A DNA stretch of 64,000 bases, taken from NCBI RefSeq assembly GCF_003612555.1, contig NZ_RAZF01000007.1, positions 1 to 64,000 of the forward strand. Reading direction: 5' to 3'. Every line of letters starts with the position of its first letter. Position 1 is the stretch's first letter. This document shows, one piece after another, positions 16,691-26,353 of this stretch. Under the pieces are notes generated by a model. That model was given only the letters and a program-made list of their open reading frames with translations. It was not told the DNA's origin and did not search any database. Made by a program: the position numbers and the translations under genes. The stretch is from Acutalibacter sp. 1XD8-33 (lineage in GTDB: Bacteria > Bacillota > Clostridia > Oscillospirales > Acutalibacteraceae).

Positions 16691-17180
16691 TAGTTTTGAG
16701 ATTTTGTATGGGGGGAACGGCGCGCGGGATGGCGCGTCCAGATTCCAGCTGGCACAGAGCGCCTTTTGGCTAGTACGCTGGCGCGCTCAGCTGGCTGGTT
16801 CCGGTTTCCAGGGCGCTTTTTCTCTTGCAAAAAGCGCCCTCTTTGCGCAATTCTTGCGCAAATTCACCCGCAAAAATGCGCTTCTCAGGTGTTAAGGTCA
16901 AGGACAAGACCTTGGAGGCGCTGAGTCTCAGCTGCCGCTTCGGTCGGCGACGGGAAATCGCCACTGGCGATTGTCGCCCTCCAAACCACCGCGAGCTTTT
17001 GAAGAAAGCTAAGACTTCGCAGAGCGAAGTCTGCAAAACTTTTACGGTGATTCGGTTAGCTCGTCAAACAACATGAAATGTTCACGACGAGCAAAGCGAG
17101 GAGTGGGTAAAAGTTTTTGATCAAACTTTTTTCAAAAAGTTTGTGGGGTGTGGGGTGAAACCCCACGGCCTTATGGCAAA
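16691..17180. repeat. Composite intergenic repeat, near full-length copy
   Basis: No gene in about 490 bp. In order: TTTTGTATGGGGGG head, 'cagagcgccttttggct', 'ggctggttccggtttcca', the 'ttgcgcaattcttgcgcaa' / 'cgcaaaaatgcgcttctc' module, 'aggtgttaaggtcaagg', 'gcgaaacttcgc'-type hairpins, 'ttcacgacgagcaaagcgag', and the tail 'tttttcaaaaagtttgtggg' with the GGGGTG-AAA-CCCC hairpin. The tail ends about 11 bp from the leuB stop codon. Very similar strings occur at 59.1-59.6 and 62.9-63.6 kb. Confidence 0.8.
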
Positions 17181-17191
17181 TTACCGCCGGT

Positions 17192-18268
17192 TCAGACCAG
17201 CTCCGCCACAATATCCCCCATCCGGGCGCAGCCAACCAGCTCCGCGCCGCAGTCCGGGGTATAGATGTCCTTTGTGCGGGCCTTTGTCAGGGCCTTGGCC
17301 GCGGCTGCTTCGATGGATTCCGCCGCCTGAGGCTCGTCCAGAGAGTAGCGCAGAAGCATGGCCCCGGAAAGAATGGTGGCCAGGGGGTTGGCGGCGTCCT
17401 GACCTGCGATGTCCGGGGCGGAGCCGTGGATGGGCTCATACAGCCCAAAGCCGCTGCCGCCCAGACTGGCCGAGGCCAGCATCCCAATGGACCCGCTGAT
17501 CATGGAGGCTTCGTCAGAGAGGATATCCCCGAACATGTTAGAGGTGACGATCACGTCGAACTGGGCGGGGTCCCGCACCAGCTGCATGGCGCAGTTGTCT
17601 ACATAGAGGTGGCTTACCACCACCTCCGGGTATTCCTTGGCAATGCGGTTCACAGTGGCCCGCCAGAGCCGGGAGCTGTCCAATACGTTGGCTTTGTCCA
17701 CGCTGCACAGTTTGTGGTTCCGCTTTTTGGCCATGTCAAAGGCTATCCGGGCAATGCGCTCTACCTCGGGCTCGCTGTAGCGCTCCGTGTCGTAGGCAGA
17801 TTTCACGCCGTCTTTTTCCTGGGTGCCCCGGTCGCCAAAATAGATGCCTCCGGTGAGCTCCCGCACCACCATGATATCCAGGCTTTCGCCGATCACCTCC
17901 GGCTTCAAAGGGGAGGCGTTCCGCAGAGGTGGAAAAATCACAGCCGGACGCAGATTGGCATAGAGCCCCAGCGCCTTGCGGATGCCTAGCAACCCCGCTT
18001 CCGGGCGGTTGCTTCCAGGCTGGTTGTCCCATTTGGGACCGCCCACCGCCCCCAGCAGCACAGAATCGGCCGCTTTGCAGGCGGCTACGGTCTCTTCCGG
18101 CAGAGGGACTCCTGTGGCCTCAATGGCCGCGCCTCCCAGCAGTGCATAGGTGTATTCCAGAGCGAAGCCGTGTTTTTCCGCGGTTTTGTCTAAGACCTTT
18201 ATGGTTTCGTCTACGATTTCCGGTCCAATGCCGTCGCCTTTTAAGACGGTGATGCGATAAGTTTTCAT
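17192..18268 (-). CDS. leuB: 3-isopropylmalate dehydrogenase
   Basis: A 358-residue enzyme of leucine synthesis that oxidises and decarboxylates 3-isopropylmalate with NAD+. Visible family marks are the N-terminal [11 protein letters not shown], the substrate-binding [14 protein letters not shown] loop, SVDKANVL and the metal/cofactor region [24 protein letters not shown] near the C-terminus is part of the NAD site. Length is normal. AAAGGAG precedes the ATG. No other leu gene is adjacent here; it follows the serine dehydratase gene at 100 bp. Confidence 0.97.
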   Translation of the reverse strand: MKTYRITVLKGDGIGPEIVDETIKVLDKTAEKHGFALEYTYALLGGAAIEATGVPLPEETVAACKAADSVLLGAVGGPKWDNQPGSNRPEAGLLGIRKALGLYANLRPAVIFPPLRNASPLKPEVIGESLDIMVVRELTGGIYFGDRGTQEKDGVKSAYDTERYSEPEVERIARIAFDMAKKRNHKLCSVDKANVLDSSRLWRATVNRIAKEYPEVVVSHLYVDNCAMQLVRDPAQFDVIVTSNMFGDILSDEASMISGSIGMLASASLGGSGFGLYEPIHGSAPDIAGQDAANPLATILSGAMLLRYSLDEPQAAESIEAAAAKALTKARTKDIYTPDCGAELVGCARMGDIVAELV

Positions 18269-18369
18269 GAAAAAGGCTCCTTTACAAATAAGTTATGTGA
18301 GAATGTCAAGAGTTCCATATGGGGTAAGGCGCCGCCAGGACAAGCCGCAGGGCGAAGTTCAGGGGCCCC

Positions 18370-19569
18370 TTATTCCCGGTAGGTTTTGGCGAGTCCGCCC
18401 TCGCTGGTCTCCCGGTATTTGCTGAACAGATCCCGGCCTGTCTCATACATGGTCTTAACCACCATGTCAAAGCTGATCTTCCTGGTATAGGTGAGGAAGT
18501 TCGCCAGGCTCAAGGCATTGATGGCACGCATACCCGCCACAGCGTTGCGCTCGATACAGGGGATCTGCACCAGTCCCCCAATGGGGTCACAGGTCAGGCC
18601 CAGGTGGTGCTCCATGGCCACCTCGGCGGCATACTCGATCTGGTCCAGATCCATATGGTAGATCTCCGCCAAGCCTGCCGCAGCCATAGAACATGCGCTG
18701 CCGATTTCCGCCTGGCAGCCGCACTCCGCCCCGGAAATAGAGGCGTTGGTTTTGATAATGTTGCCGACAATCCCCGCTGCCGCCAGGCCCTTGAGCATCT
18801 GACGGTCGGAAAAGCCCTGCTGCTCCTGCTTATAAAGCATCACGGCCGGTAGTACGCCGCAGGCTCCGCAGGTGGGGGCGGTGACGATAGTGCCGCCCCC
18901 TGCGTTTTCTTCGCTGACGGCAAAGGCATAGGCACAGACTTTCCGGTTCTCCCGGGTTTCCTTGCTCTCGTCTATATGGCGCTGACGGTTCAGGTACATG
19001 GCCTTTCGCTGGACACCCAGTCCTCCGGCCAGCTCCCCGTCTTTGCGGATTCCCCGGTAGACAGCTTCTTTCATCGTCTCCCACACTTCTGAGAGGTAAT
19101 CCCAGATCTTCGGTCCCTCGCACTCCTCCACATACTGCCAAAGGTAGATATCCCGGTCCCGGCAGTACCCCTTGATTTCGGTGAAGGTGGAGAGGGGGTA
19201 GACCTGGGGCGGGTCGGCCTCCTTTTGGCCCTCGATCTCGATTTTGCCGCCCCCCACGCTGAACACTCGCCACCGCCCCAGCCGTTCCCCCAGCCGGAAG
19301 GCCTCCAGCTCCATGGTGTTGGGGTGGGGCAGATCTACTGTGTCCGTGTCAAAAAGGATCCGGGTGGGGACCGGCTCCAGGGCCTCGGTTATGGCCACAT
19401 CGGTGAGATGGCCCCGACCGGTCTTAGCCAACGAGCCATACAGCGTGGCCTGAAAGCTGTCTGCCTCCGGGTACGCCGCCAGAAAGCGCTCTGCCGCCCG
19501 GCCCGGCCCCATGGTGTGGGAGCTGGAGGGTCCCCGGCCAATTCGATATAACTCCTTAAGAGATTCCAT
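18370..19569 (-). CDS. sdaA: L-serine ammonia-lyase, iron-sulfur, single chain
   Basis: A 399-residue enzyme converting L-serine to pyruvate and ammonia through a 4Fe-4S cluster. The beta domain begins ELYRIGRGPSSSHTMGPGRA. The alpha domain has APTCGACGVLPA, SGAECGCQAEIGSACSM and CIERNAV, supplying candidate cluster cysteines. Both halves are in one chain, as in E. coli SdaA, but this copy is about 50 residues shorter. The ATG at 19569 is preferred to an upstream in-frame start because AAGGAGGT precedes it. Pyruvate made here could feed the biotin-dependent carboxylation/decarboxylation cycle; that is context only. Confidence 0.93.
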   Translation of the reverse strand: MESLKELYRIGRGPSSSHTMGPGRAAERFLAAYPEADSFQATLYGSLAKTGRGHLTDVAITEALEPVPTRILFDTDTVDLPHPNTMELEAFRLGERLGRWRVFSVGGGKIEIEGQKEADPPQVYPLSTFTEIKGYCRDRDIYLWQYVEECEGPKIWDYLSEVWETMKEAVYRGIRKDGELAGGLGVQRKAMYLNRQRHIDESKETRENRKVCAYAFAVSEENAGGGTIVTAPTCGACGVLPAVMLYKQEQQGFSDRQMLKGLAAAGIVGNIIKTNASISGAECGCQAEIGSACSMAAAGLAEIYHMDLDQIEYAAEVAMEHHLGLTCDPIGGLVQIPCIERNAVAGMRAINALSLANFLTYTRKISFDMVVKTMYETGRDLFSKYRETSEGGLAKTYRE

Positions 19570-19730
19570 ACTAACCTCCTTTTCAAAGGTGGCAAAGTTG
19601 CGGGACAAGGTCATAGAGCCGGCATCTATCTCGTCACGGGCCGAAACTTGGCAGAGTCAGTTTTTCACACTCGGACGCGCCATGTGTTAGGCTTTAGAGT
19701 AAGTTTAGGCGGCTCAGTCGCGCCCCAAAT

Positions 19731-20123
19731 TTATAGATATTGATTGAACTCAATCCGTTCTCGGTTGGGGCCTAGAACGATAAAGAATCTTACCCCATTT
19801 TCCCAAAAGGGTAAAGATTCTATCCCGTTGCTAACGATCTCCAGGCCCTGCTCCTGGGCCAGGGCGTAGGCAGACTCCACATCGGCCACGTCGATGGCGA
19901 TATGGTCGATGGCACCGGAACGCATAGCGGCCTGCCCGGTTTCGTAGACTTCCATAGTCAGACCTTGAAGGCGCAGAAAGGCAACCCTCTCGCCGGCCTG
20001 GCGGTTTATCGTTTCATATACGTTCTCAAAGCCAAGATCCGTGTAGAACTGAATAGTTTTGTCCAGATCGTTGGAGGGCAGGCCAATGTGCTGCAGGCCG
20101 TTCGCGTAATCTCCCAGTCTCAT
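19731..20123 (-). CDS. VOC-fold (glyoxalase-like) protein
   Basis: A 130-residue protein with two beta-alpha-beta-beta-beta modules of the vicinal-oxygen-chelate fold. NGLQHIGLPSNDLDKTIQFY gives the first metal ligand, IDHIAIDVADVES the second and RERIEFNQYL the last Glu. It starts 15 bp after the murF stop and is probably co-transcribed. The substrate is unknown; lactoylglutathione lyase is only one possibility. Confidence 0.85.
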   Translation of the reverse strand: MRLGDYANGLQHIGLPSNDLDKTIQFYTDLGFENVYETINRQAGERVAFLRLQGLTMEVYETGQAAMRSGAIDHIAIDVADVESAYALAQEQGLEIVSNGIESLPFWENGVRFFIVLGPNRERIEFNQYL

Positions 20124-20138
20124 AAAATGATTCCCCCT

Positions 20139-21491
20139 TTACCGGCCAGTAATTCCGGCCACGATTTCCTCAGTTTTCATGCCTCGAGACCCTTTGACCA
20201 GCACCGCGTCTCCAGGCGCCAGCTCTTTTTCCAGAAAGGTGACGGCCTCTTGATTGCTGCCCGCCGTATGGGCCTCGGGCCCATAGCCCAGGGCTATGTC
20301 CTTTGCCAGGCCTCCCACAGCGAGAAGCAGGTCCACGCCGTGTTCCCGGGCATAGCGGCCAGTTTCCAGATGCCCCTGGCGGGAAAAATCCCCCAGCTCC
20401 CGCATTCCAGCCAAAACGGCAATCCGCCGGCCGGAGACAGGTCTCCCCGCTAGCACGTCGATGGCGGCGCGCATGGAATCGGGACTGGCGTTATAACTGT
20501 CATCAATGACTGTGACGCCTTCATGCTCTGTAATCCGCTGGCGCATGGCGGGAGGCTCGTAGCCTTCCAGCGCTCGGGCTGTGGTCCCCAGGTCCTGACC
20601 CAGATAGTCGGCTACGGCCAGGGCGGCCAAGGCGTTGCGCACGTTATGCTCGCCCACCACCGGCAGGTTGACCCGCTGTTCCCGACCGTCCGGCGCTACA
20701 CAGGTAAAGGTCAGATAGCCGTCCCGTTCCCGCACATCTTTTCCCCGCCAGCGGCAGGATTCTCTCAGGCCAAAGGTTACCAGTTGGCAGGAAATTCCGG
20801 TGAGGGTGGGGAGCAGGTCGTTGTCGCCGTTGACGAACAGGGGCGCGCCGTCAGGGAGGTAGTCCGCCAGATGGACCTTCTCCGCCATGATATTCTCCCT
20901 GGTTTTCATGAATTCAATGTGGGAGGTGCCGATGGTGGTGATGACCCCGCAGGTGGGGCGGACTACCTTGGCGATCCGGGCCATCTCTCCGGGGATGCTC
21001 ACCCCCATCTCAATGACGGCGGCGGTGTGGAAGGGCTCGATCCCACATACCGTAATGGGGACGCCGATCTGGCTGTTGGCATTTCCTGGGGTGCGGTGCA
21101 CCTGAAACCCGGCGGAAAGGCCCTGGGCGATCATCTCCTTGGCGGTGGTTTTGCCCACGCTGCCGGTAATCCCCACGATGGGCAGGGTAAACCGGCCCCG
21201 GTAGGCCGCGGCCACCTGCTGAAGGGCGGCGCGGCAGTCCTCCACCAGCACCAGGGCCCTGCCCGGGGGGCAGTCCACCGGATGGTCCGTGAAGCTGGCG
21301 GCGGCTCCGGCGGAGAGGGCGTTGGGGATGAACACATGGCCGTCGATATTTTCCCCCCGGATGGGCACGAACATCATGCCGGGCGCGGCCATCCGGCTGT
21401 CGGTGAAGAACCGGGTGACCTCTGTCTCCGGGCTGCCGGACAGAAGCCTGCCGCCAGCGAGCGCCGCGATCTCAGAAACCGTCATTTTCAT
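20139..21491 (-). CDS. murF: UDP-MurNAc-tripeptide:D-Ala-D-Ala ligase
   Basis: A 450-residue Mur ligase that adds D-Ala-D-Ala to the UDP-MurNAc tripeptide in the cytoplasm. The ATP-binding loop GITGSVGKTTAKEMI lies near residue 107, the central domain shows MGVSIPGEMARI and TTIGTSHIEF, and the C-terminal domain VIDDSYNASPDSMRAAID. Length is typical. GAGGTG precedes the ATG. It is separate from any mur-fts cluster and followed by a VOC gene. Confidence 0.96.
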   Translation of the reverse strand: MKMTVSEIAALAGGRLLSGSPETEVTRFFTDSRMAAPGMMFVPIRGENIDGHVFIPNALSAGAAASFTDHPVDCPPGRALVLVEDCRAALQQVAAAYRGRFTLPIVGITGSVGKTTAKEMIAQGLSAGFQVHRTPGNANSQIGVPITVCGIEPFHTAAVIEMGVSIPGEMARIAKVVRPTCGVITTIGTSHIEFMKTRENIMAEKVHLADYLPDGAPLFVNGDNDLLPTLTGISCQLVTFGLRESCRWRGKDVRERDGYLTFTCVAPDGREQRVNLPVVGEHNVRNALAALAVADYLGQDLGTTARALEGYEPPAMRQRITEHEGVTVIDDSYNASPDSMRAAIDVLAGRPVSGRRIAVLAGMRELGDFSRQGHLETGRYAREHGVDLLLAVGGLAKDIALGYGPEAHTAGSNQEAVTFLEKELAPGDAVLVKGSRGMKTEEIVAGITGR

Positions 21492-21559
21492 AAAAACACC
21501 TCACACAAGATAAAGGGATCGTCGTGGGCAAAAGGCTTTGCTTATTGCATCACTCAATG

Positions 21560-22045
21560 CATATGCTTTTGAGCGTTCATATTTTTATATGGGCGCGTAG
21601 GTGCGCGCGCTGGCTGATTGCGGAGCACCGCGCCAAGCAGGCGAATTGGCTGAGATACTGCGCCCAGAGCGGGCTGGTTCCGGTTTCCAAGGGCTTCCCG
21701 TCTGCTCCGCAGCCGGGATAGGGGACCCCCGACGAGGGTCCCCTACGCAAAACGTCCCACGGGGACGTTTATGCTACCCTCCTGCGTTATTTTGTCAGGT
21801 GTTAAGGCAAGACCTTGGAGGCGCTGCCTCCAAACCTCCGCAACCTTTGAAAAGGTTGACGAAACTTTTACCCTGGTTAGTTGTGTGCGATAAAGCTAAC
21901 CAAATTGACCGGTCCAGCTGGTCTTAAGCTGGTCGTCGTGTGGGGGCGAACCCCCACGACCTTGCCGGAATGCGCGGCAGACTTGGCTTTGCCAAGTCTT
22001 GTGCGCATGGAGGCCACTCCGTATGACTCTCAAATTAAAAAGCCT
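21560..22045. repeat. Composite intergenic repeat
   Basis: No gene. It begins 'atttttatatgggcgcg', then 'gatactgcgcccagagcgggctggttccgg', the double-hairpin module at 21721-21788, 'caggtgttaag', 'acctttgaaaaggt', 'accggtccagctggtcttaag', and a GTGTGGGGGCGAACCCCCAC hairpin. The end, 'ggaggccactccgtatgact', recurs near 61,090. Confidence 0.75.
21721..21788 (+). repeat. Double-hairpin module, copy 1
   Basis: A 68-bp module of two hairpins (GGGGACCC..CGACGA..GGGTCCCC and AACGTCCC..GGGACGTT) followed by ATGCTACCCTCCTGCGTT. Other copies are at 23674, 36894, 54445 and, interrupted, 63067. The first three plus-oriented copies differ by only a few bases. Confidence 0.85.
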
Positions 22046-22081
22046 TTCCCGAAAAGCAGAGGGCCCCGAGAAGGCCCTCCG
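22046..22081 (-). terminator. Probable terminator of pepC
   Basis: GAGGGCC and GGCCCTC form a stem read on the minus strand just after the pepC stop, followed by CTGCTTTTC. The U-run is short. Confidence 0.5.
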
Positions 22082-22094
22082 CGTTCTGTACCAA

Positions 22095-23429
22095 TCAGGC
22101 CAGCGACCCCATGGGATCCCAGGGCTCCAGCTCGATGGGGGCCTGCTCCAGCTCGGCCCGCTGCTCCTCGGTCAGGTACTTCTTATGTACCACCACCTGA
22201 TAGGTGTACTCGTTGAACCAGTCATCGCTCATGACATAGTAGCCGTCCACGCCGGCCTCCTTGCCCCAACTGTTCTCCACCCGCCAGCGGGTGGGCTTGC
22301 CGGACTCGTCCAGGTTCACCCCCTGGAACACCATGGCGTGGGTCATCATGCTGTCACCGTAGTCCAGGCGCTGGGCCTTGTTCATGCCGAATTCCGTGCC
22401 GAAGAGCTGGTCCGCCCGCAGGGCCTCCAGGTCCATGATGCCCCCCTCCCGGATGGAGCATTTGCCCACGTCGCAGCCGAACCACACGGGCTGGTTGTCC
22501 TGCATCTGGCGGATGGCGGCGGCTTTCAGATCCTCGATGGGCAGGTTCAGGTACTTCACCGGGCGGCCCTCTACAATGTTCCCCAGCATCTTCACGGTGA
22601 AGGTCCTGTGGAAAGGCTTGTCGGCGGTGGTGGCGTTGATGAGGCTCACGTAGTCGCCCATATCCCAGCCTACATACTTCTCAAAGAAGGTCCTGCCGGT
22701 GAGGCCCTCGTCCCGGATGAATTTCTTGTCCTTGTCCCGGACCTCCAGGGTGAAGGTCTTGGGGGGATTGCCGAAGGCGATGCACAGCATATTGTAGATA
22801 TTGCAGAGCATGACCTCCTTCTGGTTCCGCAACTGTTCGGCGGTTTTTCCGGCGGCGTGGCCCTCCCGCAACACGCAGGCGAACTCCCGGAGCTTGCGGG
22901 TCATGTAGGAGGTGACCTCCCAGGTGGAGGAGGAGCAGGCGGTCTCGGGCATGGCGTCCTTGGGGACCACGCCGTACTTCTCCACCAGATTGCACAGCAT
23001 ATCCCACTGGCCGCCGTCGTTCAGGGGAGCCTGCAGCAGATGGGCGATCAGCCGGCCGTTGGTGGGTTCATCCAGGGTGTCCAGGATGGTCTCCAAGAAG
23101 TAGTTGGACTTTTCCAACTTGTCGTAGAAGAGGGTGTAGTTCTGGGAGAGCTCGAAATGCTCCAGGTTCAGCCTGCGCATGACCTCCACCCGCATGGTGT
23201 TCAGGGCGGCGAACATCCAGCACCGGCCGGAGCCCTTCTGGTTGGTGATCTTCCCGGTCTCCAGCTGGACGGAGAACTGATGCCGGTCCTCCCGTTGGAC
23301 GAAGGGGTCCGTGGCGGACTTGTTCACGCCGTTCGACGTGACGGCCAGCTGGGCCACCCGCTTGGCAGGGTCCCGCTGGAAGTCGCTCTCAAAGGATTCC
23401 AGTTGTGCTGCTTCGATGGATCTGTTCAT
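22095..23429 (-). CDS. pepC: Aminopeptidase C (bleomycin hydrolase family, C1B)
   Basis: A 444-residue cytoplasmic cysteine aminopeptidase that removes residues from peptides. The triad is visible: Cys in KGSGRCWMFAALN (about residue 67), His in MTHAMVFQGV and Asn in WRVENSWGKEAG. The chain ends near the point where the autoinhibitory C-terminus sits in this family. An apparent earlier TTG start lies inside the GGAGG site, so the ATG at 23429 is used. A composite repeat lies immediately upstream. Confidence 0.96.
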   Translation of the reverse strand: MNRSIEAAQLESFESDFQRDPAKRVAQLAVTSNGVNKSATDPFVQREDRHQFSVQLETGKITNQKGSGRCWMFAALNTMRVEVMRRLNLEHFELSQNYTLFYDKLEKSNYFLETILDTLDEPTNGRLIAHLLQAPLNDGGQWDMLCNLVEKYGVVPKDAMPETACSSSTWEVTSYMTRKLREFACVLREGHAAGKTAEQLRNQKEVMLCNIYNMLCIAFGNPPKTFTLEVRDKDKKFIRDEGLTGRTFFEKYVGWDMGDYVSLINATTADKPFHRTFTVKMLGNIVEGRPVKYLNLPIEDLKAAAIRQMQDNQPVWFGCDVGKCSIREGGIMDLEALRADQLFGTEFGMNKAQRLDYGDSMMTHAMVFQGVNLDESGKPTRWRVENSWGKEAGVDGYYVMSDDWFNEYTYQVVVHKKYLTEEQRAELEQAPIELEPWDPMGSLA

Positions 23430-23454
23430 TTTTCTTTCCTCCAAATTCCCTTAT

Positions 23455-23885
23455 TTTTTGGTAGACCTTGGGGTTTCACCCCAAACCCCACAAACTTTTT
23501 GAAAAAAGTTTGATCAAAAACTTTTCCCCTGCTTCCTCACTTCGTTCGTCGCAGACATTTTAACGTTTTTCACATAGTCCCAACACATTACGCGGTCCAG
23601 GGGCGTTAGGCCCCTGGTAGGGTTTGGGACAACGTCCCAAGATCTTGACCTTGACCTTAACACCTGAGAAAACAACGCAGGAGGGTAGCATAAACGTCCC
23701 GGTGGGACGTTTTGCGTAGGGGACCCTCGTCGGGGGTCCCCTGTCCCGGCTACGGAGCAGACGGGAATTCCCTTAGCCCCGGACCCCGCTATCTGAGCGC
23801 ACGAGCGTACCAGCCAAAAGGCGCTCTAGGCCAGATGAAATCTGGACGTGTCGTCGCGCCCGGAAGGCCCCCATACATCAATAAA
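23455..23885. repeat. Composite intergenic repeat, inverted orientation
   Basis: No gene in about 430 bp. Read on the minus strand it starts with TGTATGGGGGCC just after the GyrI-like gene's stop, continues with 'gagcgccttttggctggtac', the double-hairpin module (23674-23741), 'caggtgttaaggtcaaggtc', and ends with 'aacttttttcaaaaagtttg' and the GGGGTTTGGGGTG-AAA-CCCCAAGG hairpin about 30 bp before the pepC start. Confidence 0.8.
23674..23741 (-). repeat. Double-hairpin module, copy 2
   Basis: Inverted copy of the 68-bp module at 21721-21788, with CACCGGGACG in place of CACGGGGACG. Confidence 0.85.
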
Positions 23886-23892
23886 AATTGCA

Positions 23893-24396
23893 TCATACCT
23901 TTTGGATGGGCACCCACACCTCGTAGCGGCTGCCCTGGGGCGTATTGGCGTATTCCTTCTCGATCTCGTAGATCAGAGACCCCGGACCGTCCGCCCGGAC
24001 ATAGCCCTCCGGAGCGGGCACGTGTTCCGCGTACCCGTTGCACCGGCCGTTTCCCGCGGGACCCACGGCCTCCTCGTTGGTCTCCATCCATTCGGTGGTC
24101 ACCGCCAGATAGTCCCCGCCGGGGAAGTCCATCAGGGTGTAGCCTTCAGGCACATGGCCCACATTCTTCACGAAGAGGCCCTGGAAGTACACGTCTCGGC
24201 CCTCCTCGTCGTGGAACCAGATGTTGGTGGGGCTTTTGTCCACTGCGTAGGGCAGGATGGGCCCGTAGCCGCCCTTTTGGAAAAAGCCGTCCCAGATGGC
24301 CCCGAAGTCGGAGTTCTGGTCTATGATATTGGGATTCCCCAGAAAGGTGAAATCCTCCAGGTGTAGCTGGTAGGTGATGATTTTCGGTTCGTCCAT
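23893..24396 (-). CDS. GyrI-like small-molecule-binding protein
   Basis: A 167-residue protein of the GyrI-like/AraC effector-binding fold without a DNA-binding domain. Landmarks are the start of the fold at TYQLHLEDFTFLGNP, the IWDGFFQKGGYGPI helix, the YTLMDFPGGDYLAVTTEW hairpin and the closing YEIEKEYANTPQGSRYEVWVPI. Such stand-alone domains bind hydrophobic or cationic ligands or inhibit enzymes. GGAGG precedes the ATG. It follows murE at 128 bp on the same strand. Confidence 0.8.
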   Translation of the reverse strand: MDEPKIITYQLHLEDFTFLGNPNIIDQNSDFGAIWDGFFQKGGYGPILPYAVDKSPTNIWFHDEEGRDVYFQGLFVKNVGHVPEGYTLMDFPGGDYLAVTTEWMETNEEAVGPAGNGRCNGYAEHVPAPEGYVRADGPGSLIYEIEKEYANTPQGSRYEVWVPIQKV

Positions 24397-24524
24397 TGTG
24401 GGTTCCTCCGTTTGTGATTGCTGTTAGACTGACGAAAAGGACATGAGTATGGTTTGGCCTCCGGGGGCTTCGCCCCCTGCGGCGAAGGTCGCGAGACTCT
24501 GCTAGGACGCGCTCTGCAAGGGGC

Positions 24525-26003
24525 CTAGCGCCCCTTGACCGCATCACTTTGTTCAGTTGAACCCAGCAGCTCTTGGATAACCACCCGCTCGTCAAAGGGG
24601 TGCTTCACCCCCTGGATCTCCTGGTAGTCCTCGTGGCCCTTGCCCGCCAGGACGATGATGTCCCCGTCCTGAGCGTTTTCCAGGCACCAGCGGATGGCCT
24701 CCCGCCGGTCCGGGATCTCGATATATTTGCCGTCGGTCTTGCTCATGCCCACCTTGATGTCCGCGATGATGTCCAGCACGTCCTCAAAGCGGGAGTTGTC
24801 GGCGGTGATCACCGACAGGTCCGCCAGCCTTCCGCTGGCCTCGCCCATCTCGTAGCGCCGGACCTTGGGCCGGTTGCCCCCCGCCCCGAACAGGCAGATC
24901 AGCCGCCGGGGCACATACTCCCGCAGGGTGCGCAACAGGCTCTCCATGCTCACGGCGTTGTGGGCGTAGTCCAGCAGCAGGGTATAGTTTCCTGGCACGG
25001 GCACCGGCTCCACCCGGCCCTTCACCTTCACGGAGAGCAGACCCCGCTGCATAGCCTCCACGGGGATTCCCAGCTGATGGCAACAGGCGATGGCGGCCAG
25101 GGCGTTGTAGGCGTTGAACTGCCCCGGAATGCCCACCTGGGCGGTGAAGTCCAGGTCCCCGGCCACATGGAACTCCACCCCCAGAAGGCCGGGCCGGTTC
25201 AGGTGGCGGCAGTCCTCTCCCCGCAGATTGGCGTCTGGGCCCATGCCGTAGCGGTAAACCTGGCAGCTACTGTGTGCCAGGAGCTTTTCCACGCTGGGAT
25301 CGTCGGAGTTTACCACGCCCATCGGGCACATGGAGAAGAGCATGGCCTTGCAGGCAAGGTATTCCTCCATGTCCTTGTGCTCCACCCCGCCGATGTGGTC
25401 CTCGGAGAAATTGGTGAACACCCCCATCCGGAAGGGCAGGCCGTAGACCCGGTGGTCCTTCAGGCCGATGGAGCTCACCTCCATCACGCAGTATTCGCAG
25501 CCCCCGTCCGCCATGCGGCGCAGGTGCTTCTGGACCTCGTAGCTGATGGGGGTGGTGTTGTTCAGGGGGACCACCTCGTCCCCCATGGCCGCGCCGATAG
25601 TGCCGATGATCCCGGTCCTGTGACCGGCGGCCTCCAGGATGGAGCGGATCATGTGGGCGGTGGTGGTTTTGCCCTTGGTGCCGGTGATGCCGATCACCCG
25701 GATATCCTTCTGGGCGGGATCGCCAAAAAAGGCGGCGCTGAGAAGGCTCAGGGCCTTTTTGCTGTCGGGGACGAGAATCACCTGGGCCCCGGGGGCCTCC
25801 ACCGCCTCTTCGGCGACGATCACCCGGGCGCCGGCCCCGGTGGCTTTTGCGGCGAAGGAGTGGCCGTCGGAGGCCGCGCCCCGCAGGCACACGAACAGGG
25901 AGCCCGGAACGGCCTTCCGGGAGTCGTATACGATCTGGGAGATCTCGGCCTCCTCAAAGCCCTGGGAGATGCCCAGGGGGGCCAGAAGTTTGGAGAGCAG
26001 CAT
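24525..26003 (-). CDS. murE: UDP-MurNAc-L-Ala-D-Glu ligase adding the third amino acid
   Basis: A 492-residue Mur ligase. The P-loop GITGTKGKTTTAHMI lies near residue 108 and the carbamylated-lysine region near YLACKAMLFSMC. The substrate loop reads DNSR (ITADNSRFED) rather than the classical DNPR; the retained Arg favours meso-diaminopimelate over lysine, but this is an inference. The C-terminus IVLAGKGHEDYQEIQG is typical. AAAGGAC precedes the ATG. It is 3 kb from murF, not in one dcw cluster. Confidence 0.95.
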   Translation of the reverse strand: MLLSKLLAPLGISQGFEEAEISQIVYDSRKAVPGSLFVCLRGAASDGHSFAAKATGAGARVIVAEEAVEAPGAQVILVPDSKKALSLLSAAFFGDPAQKDIRVIGITGTKGKTTTAHMIRSILEAAGHRTGIIGTIGAAMGDEVVPLNNTTPISYEVQKHLRRMADGGCEYCVMEVSSIGLKDHRVYGLPFRMGVFTNFSEDHIGGVEHKDMEEYLACKAMLFSMCPMGVVNSDDPSVEKLLAHSSCQVYRYGMGPDANLRGEDCRHLNRPGLLGVEFHVAGDLDFTAQVGIPGQFNAYNALAAIACCHQLGIPVEAMQRGLLSVKVKGRVEPVPVPGNYTLLLDYAHNAVSMESLLRTLREYVPRRLICLFGAGGNRPKVRRYEMGEASGRLADLSVITADNSRFEDVLDIIADIKVGMSKTDGKYIEIPDRREAIRWCLENAQDGDIIVLAGKGHEDYQEIQGVKHPFDERVVIQELLGSTEQSDAVKGR

Positions 26004-26039
26004 AGAAACCGTCCTTTCGTGGGGCAGGGTGTAAAAAGG

Positions 26040-26330
26040 TATTTTTTTGAGAGTGTTGATGGCCTCTGGCAGCTTAGGGGCGTTGCCCCTAAGAACCCCA
26101 CCACCTTTAAAAAGGTGGACGAAACTTTTACCCTGGTCGGCTTGTCAAAACACATAAAACCTTCACGACGAATGAAATGAGGAGTGACATTGCGCGGTCA
26201 AGGGGCGGAAAACTTGGCTTGCCAAGTTTCGGCCCCATTGCAGGGGTGTGGGGGCGCTGGTCCCCAGTGGGGACCGTCAAGCGCCGACCGAGCCGGCAGG
26301 CGAGACAGAGTCCCCAAGGTCTTAGGTCAG
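26040..26330. repeat. Composite intergenic repeat
   Basis: No gene. From left: 'ttttttgagagtgttgatggcc' (inverted copy of 15,530-15,580), a GGGGCG-TTG-CCCC hairpin, 'cacctttaaaaaggtgg', 'acccttcacgacgaatgaaatga'-type module, 'aacttggcttgccaagtt' hairpin, and the 'ggtccccagtggggaccgtcaagcgccgaccgagccggcaggcgag' module. Confidence 0.75.
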
Positions 26331-26353
26331 TATACCCCTTTTCCCGGCGGTTG

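Noticed and set aside
16704-16895. Small ORFs starting YGG/MGG at the heads of the composite repeats (also near 23,880, 56,203 and 60,730)
   Set aside because: The DNA is similar between copies but the frames break, shift or meet stops at different places, so sequence conservation is not protein conservation.
16691-17180. The composite repeats as insertion-sequence remnants
   Set aside because: No copy contains transposase-like coding sequence, and module order varies too much for decayed copies of one insertion sequence. Kept as an open question under findings.
18269-18369. A T-box or other riboswitch before leuB
   Set aside because: The gap is only 101 bp and shows no T-box sequence or stem plus terminator; leuB seems to follow sdaA or use a short leader.
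21999-23513. Long plus-strand open frame opposite pepC (similar ones oppose murF, murE, oadA and the M18 gene)
   Set aside because: Same shadow effect of GC-rich codon bias. The minus-strand products have complete, recognisable active sites.
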